Below, piece by piece: positions 51,246 to 61,196 of a stretch of DNA of 64,000 nucleotides. A program made the translations under genes and the position numbers. The number at the start of each line of letters is the position of its first letter. Position 1 is the stretch's first letter. Source of the DNA: an uncultured Lachnospiraceae bacterium (GTDB lineage Bacteria; Bacillota; Clostridia; Lachnospirales; Lachnospiraceae); NCBI GenBank assembly GCA_900315495.1, contig OMZJ01000008.1:62001-126000 (forward strand), given 5' to 3'. The notes beneath the pieces are model-generated. The model saw nothing but the letters and a program-made list of their open reading frames with translations. It ran no database searches and was not told where the DNA came from.

Positions 51246-53444
51246 ATGGCGGAAGAAAACAGTCGTCCGGAAGTGCTGCAGCAAAGAATCCTGGATGTGA
51301 CCGGACACCCGGATTACCGGGGACTGCGCCGGCGGGATTTTGCTGTTCTGTTTGACATTCCCGGAGGGGACACCGAGGGCCGTGCGGCGCTGGCGGAGGC
51401 CCTGGCGCGCTGTGTTGCAAGCGGGGCACTGCTTCTGACACAGAGAGGAAAATATGTGCGTCCGACGGCCGTCCGGATTGAGGGCGTCTACACGTCCACG
51501 CCGCGGGGATTCGGCTTTGTGCAGTCCGACAGCCGGGCGGAGGATCTCTTCATCCCGGAGGAGAACGCAGGCGGGGCCCTGAACGGAGATACGGTTCTGG
51601 CGGTGGTGACCGAGCCGGGGCGGGACGGCAGAAGAGATGTCGGGAAAGTCGTGAAGGTGGTTTCCCGCGCGCTGACGAAAGTCGTCGGCACCTACCGGCG
51701 CAGTGCGAAGTCCGGCATTGTGATTCCCGACAACCCGCGGATCCTGGCGGATTTTTCCGTCCGCCCGGAGGACTGCCCGGAGGCGCAGAACAATGACAAG
51801 GTCGAGCTGGAGATCACCCGCCCGGGGGACGGCAGCCGCCGGCCGGATGGCTTTATCCGGCGCGTGATCGGCCATGCCGGGGCGCCCGGCGTGGATATCG
51901 AATCGGTCGCAGCCTCCTACGAGCTGCCGGAGGTCTTTCCGGACGCGGTGCTGCGCGAGCTGGAAGAGATTCCGGACGCGGTGCGGGTGGAAGATCTGGA
52001 GGGAAGAACGGATCTTCGGTCTGTCCCGACGGTCACCATCGACGGGGAGGATTCGCGAGACTTTGACGATGCGGTTTCTCTCTCCCGGGAGGGGAATCTC
52101 TGGCACCTGGGCGTGCACATCGCGGATGTCAGTCACTACGTGCGGGAAGGTTCCGCCCTGGACGAAGAGGCAATGAAGCGGGGAACCAGCGTCTATTTCC
52201 CGGACCGGGTGATTCCGATGCTCCCGGAGAAGCTGTCGGTGGGGATCTGTTCCCTGAATGAAGGAGTCGACCGGCTGGCGCTCAGCTGCCTGATGGACGT
52301 GGACCGCACCGGCGAAGTGACCGCCCACCGGCTGGAGCTGACGGTGATCCGCTCGGACCACCGCATGACCTACCCGAAGGTCGCCGAGATTCTGGACCGT
52401 CCGGAGGGGGACGCGGCAGCGGAGTACGCGGATGTCTGCGCGATGTTTCAGGACATGCGGGAGCTGTCCGTCATACTGCGGAAGAAGAGGCAGGCGCGCG
52501 GTGCGATCAGCTTTGATTTTCCGGAATCAAAGATCACGCTGGATGCTGCCGGACGCCCGGTGGACATCCGGCCCTATCCGCGCAATGCGGCCACCGACCT
52601 GATCGAGGATTTCATGCTGCTGGCCAATGAGACGGTGGCGGAGGATTATTTCTGGATGGATGCCCCGTTCCTCTACCGGGTGCACGAAAAGCCGGACAGC
52701 GACAAGATGAAGCAGCTGGCCGTGTTCCTGGGGGGCCTCGGCTATACGCTCCACGGCGCCAGGGACATTCATCCGCGGGAGCTGCAGCAGGTGCTGGAGC
52801 GCGCGGAGGGAACCGAGGAGGAGCCGCTTCTGGCGCGGATGCTTCTGCGTGCGATGAAGCAGGCAAGATATTCGACGGAGAACACGGGGCATTTCGGTCT
52901 TTCCGCGCGGTACTACTGCCATTTCACGTCGCCGATCCGCCGATACCCGGATCTCTGGGTGCACCGGATCATCCACGAAAATCTTGCGGGAAGGCTGACG
53001 GACGCGGAGGAAAACCGGCTCCGGGAGAAACTCCCGGGGGTTGCGGAGCAGTCGTCCGCGGCGGAGCGCCGCGCCCAGAACGCCGAGCGCACCGTGGAAA
53101 AGATGAAGAAGGCACAGTATATGCGGCAGCGCATCGGGAAGGAATATGACGGCATTATCTCCGGCGTGACCGGAAGCGGGATTTACGTGGCGCTTTCCAA
53201 CACGGTGGAGGGGATGATTCCGGTCTCGTATCTGGTGGACGACTACTATGTCTTCTCCCCCGAACGGCTGGAGCTGGCCGGGAGGTCCTTCGGACATGTC
53301 TACCGGCTCGGGCAGACCGTGCACGTGATGGTGACGGATGCCGACCCGGTTTTGAATGCCGTCACATTCCGGATTGTCAATCCGACGTCCGGCACGAAAA
53401 AGCACTGGAAGGATCCGGACCACCGGGATCTGTATGATTACTGA
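51246..53444 (+). CDS. rnr: Ribonuclease R
   Basis: A processive 3'-5' exoribonuclease that degrades structured RNA and works with tmRNA on stalled messages. 732 residues. Cold-shock domains (about 75-230), the RNB catalytic domain ([17 protein letters not shown] with the metal-binding Asp cluster) and a C-terminal S1 domain ([30 protein letters not shown]) are clear. GGGGAGG precedes ATG 51246. Confidence 0.96.
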   Translation: MAEENSRPEVLQQRILDVTGHPDYRGLRRRDFAVLFDIPGGDTEGRAALAEALARCVASGALLLTQRGKYVRPTAVRIEGVYTSTPRGFGFVQSDSRAEDLFIPEENAGGALNGDTVLAVVTEPGRDGRRDVGKVVKVVSRALTKVVGTYRRSAKSGIVIPDNPRILADFSVRPEDCPEAQNNDKVELEITRPGDGSRRPDGFIRRVIGHAGAPGVDIESVAASYELPEVFPDAVLRELEEIPDAVRVEDLEGRTDLRSVPTVTIDGEDSRDFDDAVSLSREGNLWHLGVHIADVSHYVREGSALDEEAMKRGTSVYFPDRVIPMLPEKLSVGICSLNEGVDRLALSCLMDVDRTGEVTAHRLELTVIRSDHRMTYPKVAEILDRPEGDAAAEYADVCAMFQDMRELSVILRKKRQARGAISFDFPESKITLDAAGRPVDIRPYPRNAATDLIEDFMLLANETVAEDYFWMDAPFLYRVHEKPDSDKMKQLAVFLGGLGYTLHGARDIHPRELQQVLERAEGTEEEPLLARMLLRAMKQARYSTENTGHFGLSARYYCHFTSPIRRYPDLWVHRIIHENLAGRLTDAEENRLREKLPGVAEQSSAAERRAQNAERTVEKMKKAQYMRQRIGKEYDGIISGVTGSGIYVALSNTVEGMIPVSYLVDDYYVFSPERLELAGRSFGHVYRLGQTVHVMVTDADPVLNAVTFRIVNPTSGTKKHWKDPDHRDLYDY

Positions 53445-53587
53445 CGCTGCGGAATGAAAATCCCGCTGCGCAGGGCGAGTCCTTCCGCCTGCAGGAAACA
53501 AAATTCTCTGCGTGGACGGATGCTTCCGGACACAAAGGGAACCCGGATGGCAGAAAACAGAACTATTCCAAAATAACAGAGACAGAG

Positions 53588-54064
53588 ATGGCAAAGAAGA
53601 GAGAAGGAATCCGGCTGATCGCCAACAACAAGAAGGCGTATCACGATTATTTTATTGAGGACACATGGGAAGCAGGGATTTCTCTGGTCGGAACGGAGGT
53701 CAAATCTCTGCGGAACGGCAAGTGCAGCCTGAAGGAGGCCTATGTGCAGGCCGTCCGCGGAGAATTGATTGTCTACGGCATGCATATCAGTCCGTACGAG
53801 CACGGGAATATCTTCAACCGGGATCCGCTGCGGCCGAGAAAACTCCTGCTGCACCGGTCTGAGATCAACAAGATCCAGGGACGGGCGGACCAGCAGGGGT
53901 ATACGATTGTCCCGCTGCAGGTCTATTTCAAGGGAAGCCTGGTCAAGGTACAGATCGGGCTGGCCAGAGGAAAGAAGCTGTATGACAAGCGCGCCGACAT
54001 GGCCCGGAAGGACGCCAGACGCGAGGCGGAGCGGGAATTCAAGGGGGCGAATCTGCGGATCTGA
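53588..54064 (+). CDS. smpB: SsrA-binding protein SmpB
   Basis: 158 residues. [32 protein letters not shown] and the C-terminal [22 protein letters not shown], which reaches into the decoding centre, are intact. The binding site before ATG 53588 is weak. Its RNA partner tmRNA is convergent with it just downstream. Confidence 0.97.
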   Translation: MAKKREGIRLIANNKKAYHDYFIEDTWEAGISLVGTEVKSLRNGKCSLKEAYVQAVRGELIVYGMHISPYEHGNIFNRDPLRPRKLLLHRSEINKIQGRADQQGYTIVPLQVYFKGSLVKVQIGLARGKKLYDKRADMARKDARREAEREFKGANLRI

Positions 54065-54180
54065 GCTGACCTGCATTCCAAGGAATCTGCGCCCGGCCTG
54101 CCGGGAAGACTGCCCTCCGGGTCCTTCGGGGCAGCGCAATGGTTCCTGCAGGGCAGGGCAGCCTGCCCGAAATATGGAAA

Positions 54181-54220
54181 CAAAAGAAACCGGGACGCGC
54201 AAGCGTCCCGGTTTCTTTTG
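54181..54220. terminator. bidirectional terminator between smpB and ssrA
   Basis: An 18-bp perfect stem (54181-54198 with 54203-54220) closed by a GCAA tetraloop, with A-rich and T-rich outer ends that give a U-tract in both directions. It ends smpB (+) and the tmRNA precursor (minus). Confidence 0.9.
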
Positions 54221-54238
54221 ATCCACGGAGTGATCCAG

Positions 54239-54582
54239 TGGAGCTGAGGGGAATCGAACCCCTGTCCGAAAGTCTGTCCACCAAAGCTTCTCCCATCACA
54301 GCCGGTCATTTCCATTTCCCTTCCGATACCGCCGGCCGGCAGGCTGTATCAGTCAGTAGCTTCATGATTCTCTCACGATCTCAAAGCTTTGACAGTGAGG
54401 TTCCCCGCTTCCATAATGCCGGTAGGCCGAGAGAGCGGGAGACTCGGTGCCGACAGCTGCACTCAGGCAGCGATTGCTAAATTATCGTTAGCGTTTATAT
54501 TTAGTTTCCGACTTTTAACGTGGATCCGGACCACGGATGGCTGCTCTGCCTTCGGGGCCCCCGTCGAAACCAGTACAACCCC
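54239..54582 (-). ncRNA. ssrA: tmRNA (ssrA)
   Basis: Rescues stalled ribosomes together with SmpB. On the minus strand the 5' end GGGGUUG (complement of 54576-54582) pairs with CAGCUCC (complement of 54240-54246) to form the acceptor stem, with discriminator A; CCA is not encoded. The 5' GGUUUCGACGGG and the 3' T-arm GGUUCGAUUCCCCUC are typical. The tag reading frame (54492 down to 54463) encodes ANDNLAIAA followed by UGA. Length is about 344 nt. Confidence 0.96.
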
Positions 54583-54625
54583 AAAACGAAGAAAGTACTG
54601 CAGAAGGCCGCTAACGAGCAAATCT

Positions 54626-54654
54626 ATTATATCCGATCTGTCTGCATGTGTCAA
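54626..54654 (-). promoter_or_regulatory. ssrA promoter
   Basis: On the minus strand: perfect -35 TTGACA (complement of 54649-54654), 17-nt spacer, perfect -10 TATAAT (complement of 54626-54631). The start near 54619 leaves about 37 nt to be removed from the 5' end by RNase P. Confidence 0.88.
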
Positions 54655-54739
54655 ATATTTTGCAGAGACAGATGTCATCCCGTGCGACTTTTTGTCTACC
54701 CCGGCATCCAAACCGGTATCATTCCCTCCTGGGATTGTG

Positions 54740-54745
54740 TATAAT
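54740..54745 (+). promoter_or_regulatory. candidate -10 for the carboxylesterase gene
   Basis: A TATAAT at 54740-54745 lies 72 nt before the esterase ATG. The -35 position (54717-54722) matches poorly, so an activator may be needed (inference). Confidence 0.45.
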
Positions 54746-54816
54746 GCATTCAGTTGCCGGCGGAGCGCCGGAGGCAGAACGGTCGATTTTTTTTCCAAAA
54801 TCAGAGAGGAGAACAG

Positions 54817-56367
54817 ATGGCTCTTTCATTTCACTACAGTCCGCAGGATGATATTGTCGAGACAAACCGCGGCACGGTGCGGGGATACGATTTCCGCGGC
54901 ATTCACGTCTTCAAGGGAATTCCCTACGCGAAGGCACAGCGTTTTCACGCGCCGGAACCGGAAAAATGGAACAATGTTTTGGACTGCACCAGCTTCGGCT
55001 ATGTGTGCGCGATCCCGGAGATTCCGAAGCCGCAGGGGGAGATCTGCGTGCCGCACCGCTACTGGCCGATGTCGGAGCACTGCCAGAACCTGAATATCTG
55101 GACTCCGGCGCTGGACAACGGAAAGCGTCCGGTCCTGGTGTGGCTTCACGGCGGCGGATATGAGAACGGATCTGCCATCGAGCACATCGCCTATGAGGGG
55201 GAGAACATGGCGCGCGCCGGCGACTGTGTCGTTGTCTCCGTCAACCACCGGCTCAACATTCTGGGGTATTTTGATCTCTCTGCCTTCGGGAAGGAATATG
55301 AGAATTCCGGCAATGCCGGCGGGGATGATATAATTGCCGCGCTGCGCTTCATCCATGAAAACATCGCCGCGTTCGGCGGAAACCCGGACAACGTAACAGT
55401 GTTCGGCCAGTCTGGCGGCGGTGCCAAGGTCACAACGCTTCTCCAGTCGCCGGATGCGGACGGCTTGTTCCACCGCGGCCTGAATATGAGCGGCGTGATC
55501 GGTCCGGTCCTCGCGGATTTCAAGGAAAGCGGGGAGGAATTTGCCCGGGCCGTCATGCAGGAACTGCGGGTAGATTCCGTGCAGGAGATGGAAAAGGTCC
55601 CCTATGAGGCGCTTGCGGCGGCCTACCTGAAGCGCAAGCCTGCATTTGCCAGACAGGGCAAGACCTCTGCAGGCATGCCGTTTCGGAATTCTCATTATCT
55701 GGGATCACCGACCGAGGTCGGGTTCCGGAAGGAGACCGCGCAGATTCCTCTTCTGGTCGGATCGGTCTTCGGCGAATTTTCCTCCTTCTCAGCCTCGGCG
55801 TGGGACAGGAACGCCTTCACAGACGGACAGGCGGAGGACATCGTGCGCGGACAGATCGGGGACAGCGCGGCCGGAGAGCTCCTTCCGCTGTTTCAGAAGG
55901 CCTATCCGGAGCGCAGCCCGCTGGATCTTCTGAATCTGGACACCATCTTCCGTCTGCCGGAAATCACCTATGTACAGCAGAGAAGCGCGCTGAATCACTG
56001 CACCTGGTCGTATCTGTTCAATCAGGACTTCCCGCTGGACGGCGGACGGACGCCGTGGCACTGCTCCGATATCCCGTTTGTGTTCCACAATACAGAATTC
56101 ACACCCTATGCCCAGATCGAGGGGGTCACGGAAAAACTGCAGGCACAGATGTTCGACGCGCTGATGGCCTTTGCCAGAACCGGCAATCCGAACAACGGCA
56201 GCATTCCGCTGTGGCCATGCGATACCCCGCAGAAGGAGCAGGTGATGGTGTTCGATCAGAATACCGGCGTGCGCGTGAATTTTGACCACGACTTGGTAAA
56301 GCAGTCGGCGCCCGTGCTCCAAAAATGGATGATGGAGAAAATGGCAGAAAGCCAGATTCAGCACTGA
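54817..56367 (+). CDS. Type B carboxylesterase
   Basis: An alpha/beta-hydrolase of the para-nitrobenzyl esterase type, 516 residues, no signal peptide. The oxyanion region is VWLHGGGYENGSA. The catalytic triad appears to be Ser199 (in GQSGGG, where many relatives have GESAGG), Glu320 (in SVFGEF) and His415 (in TPWHCSDIPF). AGAGGAG precedes ATG 54817. It heads a group with an alpha-mannosidase and a carbohydrate-binding-type protein, which suggests removal of acyl groups from a glycan or glycoside (inference). Confidence 0.9.
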   Translation: MALSFHYSPQDDIVETNRGTVRGYDFRGIHVFKGIPYAKAQRFHAPEPEKWNNVLDCTSFGYVCAIPEIPKPQGEICVPHRYWPMSEHCQNLNIWTPALDNGKRPVLVWLHGGGYENGSAIEHIAYEGENMARAGDCVVVSVNHRLNILGYFDLSAFGKEYENSGNAGGDDIIAALRFIHENIAAFGGNPDNVTVFGQSGGGAKVTTLLQSPDADGLFHRGLNMSGVIGPVLADFKESGEEFARAVMQELRVDSVQEMEKVPYEALAAAYLKRKPAFARQGKTSAGMPFRNSHYLGSPTEVGFRKETAQIPLLVGSVFGEFSSFSASAWDRNAFTDGQAEDIVRGQIGDSAAGELLPLFQKAYPERSPLDLLNLDTIFRLPEITYVQQRSALNHCTWSYLFNQDFPLDGGRTPWHCSDIPFVFHNTEFTPYAQIEGVTEKLQAQMFDALMAFARTGNPNNGSIPLWPCDTPQKEQVMVFDQNTGVRVNFDHDLVKQSAPVLQKWMMEKMAESQIQH

Positions 56368-56479
56368 GAAAGGGATTCCTTTGCAGGGACTGCAGTGTCT
56401 GAAAACCGCGGCGCGGGACAGACAGAGGCTGCAGCACATCTGCGGTCAGAAGAAATACAGCAGAACAGGAGACGAATCA

Positions 56480-59400
56480 ATGAGACTGATGCATTCGGAG
56501 ATGCGGGACCGGATTCAGCACTGGATCCGCACACTGAAGGAAGATTTCTACGAGCCGCTGGGGGAAATCCCGCTGGAGGCGGCGCGCACCTTCGATCATC
56601 TGCGCCCGGAGGAGGCGCAGCGGCAGACCTATGCGCCGGTAACACCGGGTTATACCTGGGGAAGAAGCTACGAGTACTGCTGGTTCCGCGGGGACATCCG
56701 GATTCCGGAGTCCGCGGCCGGGCAGCGGATCGTCATGAATCTGGCGCCCGGTGGGGAATCCACCCTGTTTGTCAACGGACAGGCATTCGGCACCTACCGC
56801 GCGGACTGGGTCGTCGAGCCGCATCATTTTTACGAGGACAACACGCTGACCCGGTGCGCCGCAGGCGGTGAGACCTTCCATCTTCTGATGGAGACCTATG
56901 CCGGACATTACTACACGTCCACACCGGGCGGCGGCTCCGATGTGGGACCGATTCTCCCGGGAAGCTATGCCAACCCGCTGGAGGAGGGAAAGCGGCGGAC
57001 ACTGGGCACCTGCACGTTCGGCATCTGGAATGAGGATGCCTATCAGCTGTACATGGATGTACAGACGCTGGCAGGGCTTCTGTCCGTGCTGGATCCGGAC
57101 TCCCTGCGGGCGGCCGAGGTGGCGGATGTCCTGGAGCGCTTTACCCTGACGGTGGATTTTGAGCAGGACCGGGAGGGCAGAGTGCGGGATTACCGCGCAG
57201 CCAGAAAACTGCTGCAGCCGGTGCTGACCTCCCTTCCGGCGCAGACCCGCGCGAAATTCTATGTGGTGGGCAACGCGCACATCGACCTGGCATGGCTGTG
57301 GCCGCTGGAGGAAACCCACCGGAAGACAGCGCGCACCTTCGCGGCGCAGCTGCGCCTGATGGACGAATATCCGGACTATCGGTATATCCAGAGCCAGCCG
57401 GCACTCTACGAGATGTGCCGGACATATTACCCGGCACTCTTTGAGCGCATCAAAGAGGCGGCTGCGAAGGGGCAGTGGATTGCGGACGGCGCCATGTGGG
57501 TGGAGCCGGATACCAACATGCCGTCGGGGGAGGCCCTGGTCCGTCAGCTCGTGTACGGGAAAAAATACTACCGGGACGAGTTCGGCGTGGATAGCCGGAT
57601 CCTGTGGCTGCCTGATACGTTCGGGTACAGCGCGGTTCTGCCCCAGCTGCTCCAGGGATGCGGGGTGGACTATCTGGTCACCCAGAAAATCTTCTGGTCC
57701 TACAACGAGGGGGATGAATTCCCGTACCACTATTTCCGCTGGATCGGCATGGACGGATCGAAGGTCAGCGCATTCCTTCCCACCAGCTATACGTACCAGA
57801 CCGATCCCGCCACCATCGAGAACGTCTGGAAGGAGCGCCGGCAGAAGCGCGACCTGACGGCATTCCTGCTGCCCTACGGATACGGTGACGGCGGAGGCGG
57901 CCCCACGAGAGACTACATCGAGTACTGCCGCCGGGAGGAAAATCTGGAAGGCGCGGAGCAGACCGTGATGGCCGGCCCGCTGGATTTCTTTGAAGATATG
58001 GAAAAACAGGGAGGTCCGAAGAACAGCTGGACCGGCGAACTGTATTTCTCCGCGCACCGCGGCACCTATACGACACAGGCACTGGTGAAAAAGGGGAACC
58101 GCAAGTGCGAGTTTGCCCTGCATAACGTGGAATTCTTCGCGGTTCTTGCGGCCGCTGCCGGGAGACCGGCGCCGAAGGAGAAGATCGAGGAACTCTGGAA
58201 GATTGTCCTGCTGCACCAGTTCCATGACATCCTGCCGGGATCCGGAATCCGGAAGATCTACGAGGAGACCCACGCAGCGCACCGGACTGTGCTGGAAGAG
58301 TGCGGGAAACTCCTGCGCGGAGCAGAACAGGTGCTGACAGAAAAAACCGCACAGGCGCAGGGAGAGGGAGTCGGGACAGATACTGCGGTGACCGTGATGA
58401 ATACGCTTGGTTTCCCGCGGACAGCATGCGTCCGCCTGCCGGAGCGCTTTGCCGCGGGTGCCCGGACAGCCGACGGCCGGCTGCTCCCCGTCCAGCGGAC
58501 AGCCGGGGGCGAACTCCTGGCTGAGGCGGCGGTTCCCGCGTTCGGACCGGTGACGCTGTATCCGGCGGATCCTGCCGCGGCGGAAACCGGCCGTGCGGCA
58601 CAGTCCCTCGGTGCCCGGCTTTGTGTCACGCAGGCGCCGGACGGCACACAGCAGTTTGTGCTGGACAACCAGTATGTCTGTGCGAAGATCAGCAGCGCGG
58701 GTGAGATCGTGTCGTTTGTGCGGAAGGAGTCCGGACGCGAATTTGCCGCGGCGCCGATGAACCGCCTGAAGCTGTACAAGGATGTCCCGAGAAAGTTTGA
58801 CGCCTGGGACATCGATTCCAACTATATCCGCCAGGAACTTCCGGGTGCGGCAGATGTCTGTGTCACCGCGGCGGAAGAGGGCGGCGTTCTGGCAGGGGTG
58901 AATGTGCGCGGAACGATCGGAGATTCCGCCTTTACCCAGCACATCACCCTTGCGGCGGAGAGCACCCGCGTGGAGGTGTCCATGCATGTGGAGTGGAACG
59001 AACTGCACCGCCTTCTCAAGGTGGCTTTTCCGGTCCGTGTGTGGGCGGAGGAAGGGATCAACGAGATCCAGTTCGGCTATGTGAAGCGGCCGACGCACCG
59101 CTCCCGCGCGTATGACCAGGAGCGGTTTGAGGTCTGCAATCACCGTTACAGTGCGCTGGCGGACGGGAGCCACGGGGCGGCCGTGCTGAACGACTGCAAA
59201 TACGGCATCAGCATGAACGAGAACAGCCTCGAGCTGACGCTTCTGCGCGCCGCCGCATCGCCGGATTTCCGTGCGGACAACGGGCCGCAGGATTTTACCT
59301 ACGCGTTCACCGCATGGGACGGGCCGTTTGCGCAGTCCGGTGTCGTGCGGCAGGGGCTGGACCTGAACTGCCCGCTGGTGGTGTTTGACGGCGTGGCCGG

Positions 59401-59674
59401 CCGCGGGACCGGGTTTGCCTGCAGCGCGGACAATGTGATCGCGGATACGGTAAAGCCGGCGGAAGACGGCAGCGGAGACCTGATTCTGCGCCTGTACGAG
59501 TCGATGAAATCCGCGGCCGACGCGGACATCGCTCTCGACGCGCTGCGGGGGCACCGGGCCTTCCTGTGCGATCTCTGTGAGAATCCGCAGGAGGAGCTTC
59601 CGGTGACGGAGGGATCCGTCAGGATTCCCTTTCAGCCATTCCAGATCCGGACGCTCCGGATCTCGCTTCACTGA
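56480..59674 (+). CDS. GH38 alpha-mannosidase
   Basis: 1064 residues from ATG 56480 (AGGAG upstream). An N-terminal beta-sandwich (about 60-200, SYEYCWFRGDIRIPESAAGQRIVMNLAPGGESTLFVNGQAFG) precedes the GH38 catalytic domain: zinc ligands His267 and Asp269 in AHIDLAWLWPLEETHRK, nucleophile Asp379 in LWLPDTFGYS, and HQFHDILPGSGI. The C-terminal beta domains include HVEWNELHRLLKVAFPV. Cytosolic glycan trimming is likely; no secretion signal is seen. Confidence 0.94.
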   Translation: MRLMHSEMRDRIQHWIRTLKEDFYEPLGEIPLEAARTFDHLRPEEAQRQTYAPVTPGYTWGRSYEYCWFRGDIRIPESAAGQRIVMNLAPGGESTLFVNGQAFGTYRADWVVEPHHFYEDNTLTRCAAGGETFHLLMETYAGHYYTSTPGGGSDVGPILPGSYANPLEEGKRRTLGTCTFGIWNEDAYQLYMDVQTLAGLLSVLDPDSLRAAEVADVLERFTLTVDFEQDREGRVRDYRAARKLLQPVLTSLPAQTRAKFYVVGNAHIDLAWLWPLEETHRKTARTFAAQLRLMDEYPDYRYIQSQPALYEMCRTYYPALFERIKEAAAKGQWIADGAMWVEPDTNMPSGEALVRQLVYGKKYYRDEFGVDSRILWLPDTFGYSAVLPQLLQGCGVDYLVTQKIFWSYNEGDEFPYHYFRWIGMDGSKVSAFLPTSYTYQTDPATIENVWKERRQKRDLTAFLLPYGYGDGGGGPTRDYIEYCRREENLEGAEQTVMAGPLDFFEDMEKQGGPKNSWTGELYFSAHRGTYTTQALVKKGNRKCEFALHNVEFFAVLAAAAGRPAPKEKIEELWKIVLLHQFHDILPGSGIRKIYEETHAAHRTVLEECGKLLRGAEQVLTEKTAQAQGEGVGTDTAVTVMNTLGFPRTACVRLPERFAAGARTADGRLLPVQRTAGGELLAEAAVPAFGPVTLYPADPAAAETGRAAQSLGARLCVTQAPDGTQQFVLDNQYVCAKISSAGEIVSFVRKESGREFAAAPMNRLKLYKDVPRKFDAWDIDSNYIRQELPGAADVCVTAAEEGGVLAGVNVRGTIGDSAFTQHITLAAESTRVEVSMHVEWNELHRLLKVAFPVRVWAEEGINEIQFGYVKRPTHRSRAYDQERFEVCNHRYSALADGSHGAAVLNDCKYGISMNENSLELTLLRAAASPDFRADNGPQDFTYAFTAWDGPFAQSGVVRQGLDLNCPLVVFDGVAGRGTGFACSADNVIADTVKPAEDGSGDLILRLYESMKSAADADIALDALRGHRAFLCDLCENPQEELPVTEGSVRIPFQPFQIRTLRISLH

Positions 59675-59680
59675 CAGGTT

Positions 59681-59704
59681 CCGGCGGGGCAGGAACCCCG
59701 CCGG
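59681..59704 (+). other. GC-rich hairpin after the mannosidase gene
   Basis: A 9-bp stem (59681-59689 with 59696-59704), 6-nt loop, no U-tract. It may protect the 3' end of the upstream message or act as a weak terminator. Confidence 0.5.
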
Positions 59705-59829
59705 TTCGATGAAAAAACATGGCTCGCTGTACAGGGCCAGACCCTGCGGCCGGTGCGGAATTTCCCGGGCGGCAGGATCCGGCACGGTACAGCGGCTGAA
59801 ACAATTCATGAAAGGATCTGGGGGTTGCA

Positions 59830-60627
59830 ATGAACGAAAAAATGCTGACGATCCGGGTAACCGGTGCGGACGGCACCCTGCGGGCAGAGGAGACCGGTGC
59901 GGGGCGCGCTGACCTGATTTATGAGGAAGAATACCAGGAGGGGGACCGGATTGAATTCACCGGGCTTCCGGCCGGCGGATTCGTGGAGGTTCAGCCGGAC
60001 GACGCAATGCTTCCGGCGCTTCTCTATGTCACCGGGGCGTCCGCAGTCCTGGCCATTCCCTTCGGAGCGGACCGGCTGGCCATCTCTCCGCGGGCGTTCA
60101 CGGGGACGAGACATCTGATCACCGCCCGAATTCCGGAACGCGAGGAGATCTCCGGCCGGAGACTGCTCTCGGCCAACAGTGTGGACGGATTCCTGTCCGA
60201 GGGCGTGTATCCCCACGCCTCCGCCAACGTGGAGACGCGCAACGAAGCGGTGTTCATGGCGAGAAACGCGATTGACGGCCTGTATGCCAACCACAGCCAC
60301 GGCCAGTATCCCTGGAGCAGCTGGGGAATCAACCGGGATCCGGCGGCGGAGTGGACGCTTGCCTTCGGGCGGCCGGTGCGGATCGATGAAATGGCAGTGA
60401 CGCTCCGCGCGGATTTCCCGCATGACAGCTATTTCACGCAGGGTACCGTCCGGTTCTCTGACGGAACCAGTGAAATCCTTCATTTTGCAAAGACAGATCG
60501 CCCGCAGAGATTTCCGGTCTCACCCCGCACGGTGGAATGGGTGAAGTTCGGCAGCCTGATCAAGGCGGAGGATCCCTCCCCGTTTCCGGCCCTGACGCAG
60601 TTTGACTGCTACGGAACCGAAGCCTGA
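59830..60627 (+). CDS. Uncharacterised protein with F5/8-type-like C-terminal domain
   Basis: 265 residues. Residues 1-110 look like an all-beta domain (LTIRVTGADGTLRAEETGAG, ALLYVTGASAVLAIPFG). Residues 130-265 (ETRNEAVFMARNAIDGLYANHSHGQYPWSSWGINRDPAAEWTLAFGRPVRIDEMAVTLRADFPHDSYF) have the pattern of a discoidin/coagulation-factor carbohydrate-binding fold. No signal peptide and no catalytic motif recognised. GGGG-rich site precedes ATG 59830. Position after the mannosidase suggests a role with the same glycan (inference). Confidence 0.75.
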   Translation: MNEKMLTIRVTGADGTLRAEETGAGRADLIYEEEYQEGDRIEFTGLPAGGFVEVQPDDAMLPALLYVTGASAVLAIPFGADRLAISPRAFTGTRHLITARIPEREEISGRRLLSANSVDGFLSEGVYPHASANVETRNEAVFMARNAIDGLYANHSHGQYPWSSWGINRDPAAEWTLAFGRPVRIDEMAVTLRADFPHDSYFTQGTVRFSDGTSEILHFAKTDRPQRFPVSPRTVEWVKFGSLIKAEDPSPFPALTQFDCYGTEA

Positions 60628-60785
60628 CGGCAGGAAGACACCGAGGGAATGGTCTGTTTCGGGAGCCGCAAGGCGCCGTATTTTCGTCTGGCTCTGATCC
60701 GGCGGGCGAAACAGCGTGAACATGGCGGAACTGGTGAACTTTGCCGCGGCCGCATTTTCGTCCGGCCGTCCTGTCTTCGGAAGCG

Positions 60786-60814
60786 TTGACGCGGGGGAAA
60801 GGGTCAGGTATAAT
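60786..60814 (+). promoter_or_regulatory. promoter of yhbY-nadD-yqeK-rsfS
   Basis: -35 TTGACG (60786-60791), 17-nt spacer, -10 TATAAT (60809-60814). Expected start about 60821. Confidence 0.8.
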
Positions 60815-60822
60815 ATTCCGGC

Positions 60823-60854
60823 GCTGCGGCCGGGCGGATCTGCCCGGCCGCAGC
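60823..60854 (+). promoter_or_regulatory. 13-bp hairpin at the very 5' end of the yhbY message
   Basis: Left arm 60823-60835 and right arm 60842-60854 are perfectly complementary with a 6-nt loop. It begins within 2-3 nt of the expected transcription start, so the mRNA should carry a 5'-terminal stem, a known way to protect from 5'-end-dependent decay. Confidence 0.7.
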
Positions 60855-60902
60855 AGACAGAAAATGACTGCAAAAGCCGGATCAGCCGGCGCGGGGGTGT
60901 GT

Positions 60903-61196
60903 ATGACAAGCAGACAGCGGGCTTATCTTCGAAGCCTGGCCATGAATATCAATCCGATTTACCAGATCGGGAAATCCGGCCTGACGCCGGATGTCACTGC
61001 GGCACTGGATGAGGCGCTGGCGGCGCGGGAACTGATCAAGATCCATGTTCTGCAGAACTGTGAGGAGGATCCGAAGGTGCTCGGCGAAATGGCCGCGGGC
61101 CGGACCAGATCCGAGCTGGTCCACGTGATCGGCAGGATGATTGTGCTGTACCGCCCGGCGAAGGACGAGAAAAAGCGCAAAATCGTTCTGCCATGA
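60903..61196 (+). CDS. yhbY: YhbY family RNA-binding protein
   Basis: 97 residues, a single CRS1/YhbY (KH-like) domain that binds pre-50S particles. LTSRQRAYLRSLA-type start (MTSRQRAYLRSLAMNINPIYQIGKSGLT) and KIHVLQNCEEDP are diagnostic. ATG 60903 is chosen over longer in-frame starts, which lie upstream of the promoter. Stop overlaps the nadD start (61193-61196). Confidence 0.93.
   Translation: MTSRQRAYLRSLAMNINPIYQIGKSGLTPDVTAALDEALAARELIKIHVLQNCEEDPKVLGEMAAGRTRSELVHVIGRMIVLYRPAKDEKKRKIVLP

Noticed and set aside
48436-51441. 1001-codon open frame on the minus strand
   Set aside because: It lies opposite pheT and secG, has no family-like sequence and reflects high G+C codon bias on the other strand.
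54239-54582. genomic island inserted at ssrA
   Set aside because: Islands usually enter at the 3' end. Here the 3' end faces smpB with only a terminator between, no integrase and no duplicated tmRNA end. The accessory genes lie on the 5' side.
56477-59830. 1117-codon open frame on the minus strand
   Set aside because: Exact shadow of the GH38 mannosidase gene; Arg/His/Leu-rich antisense composition, no binding site.
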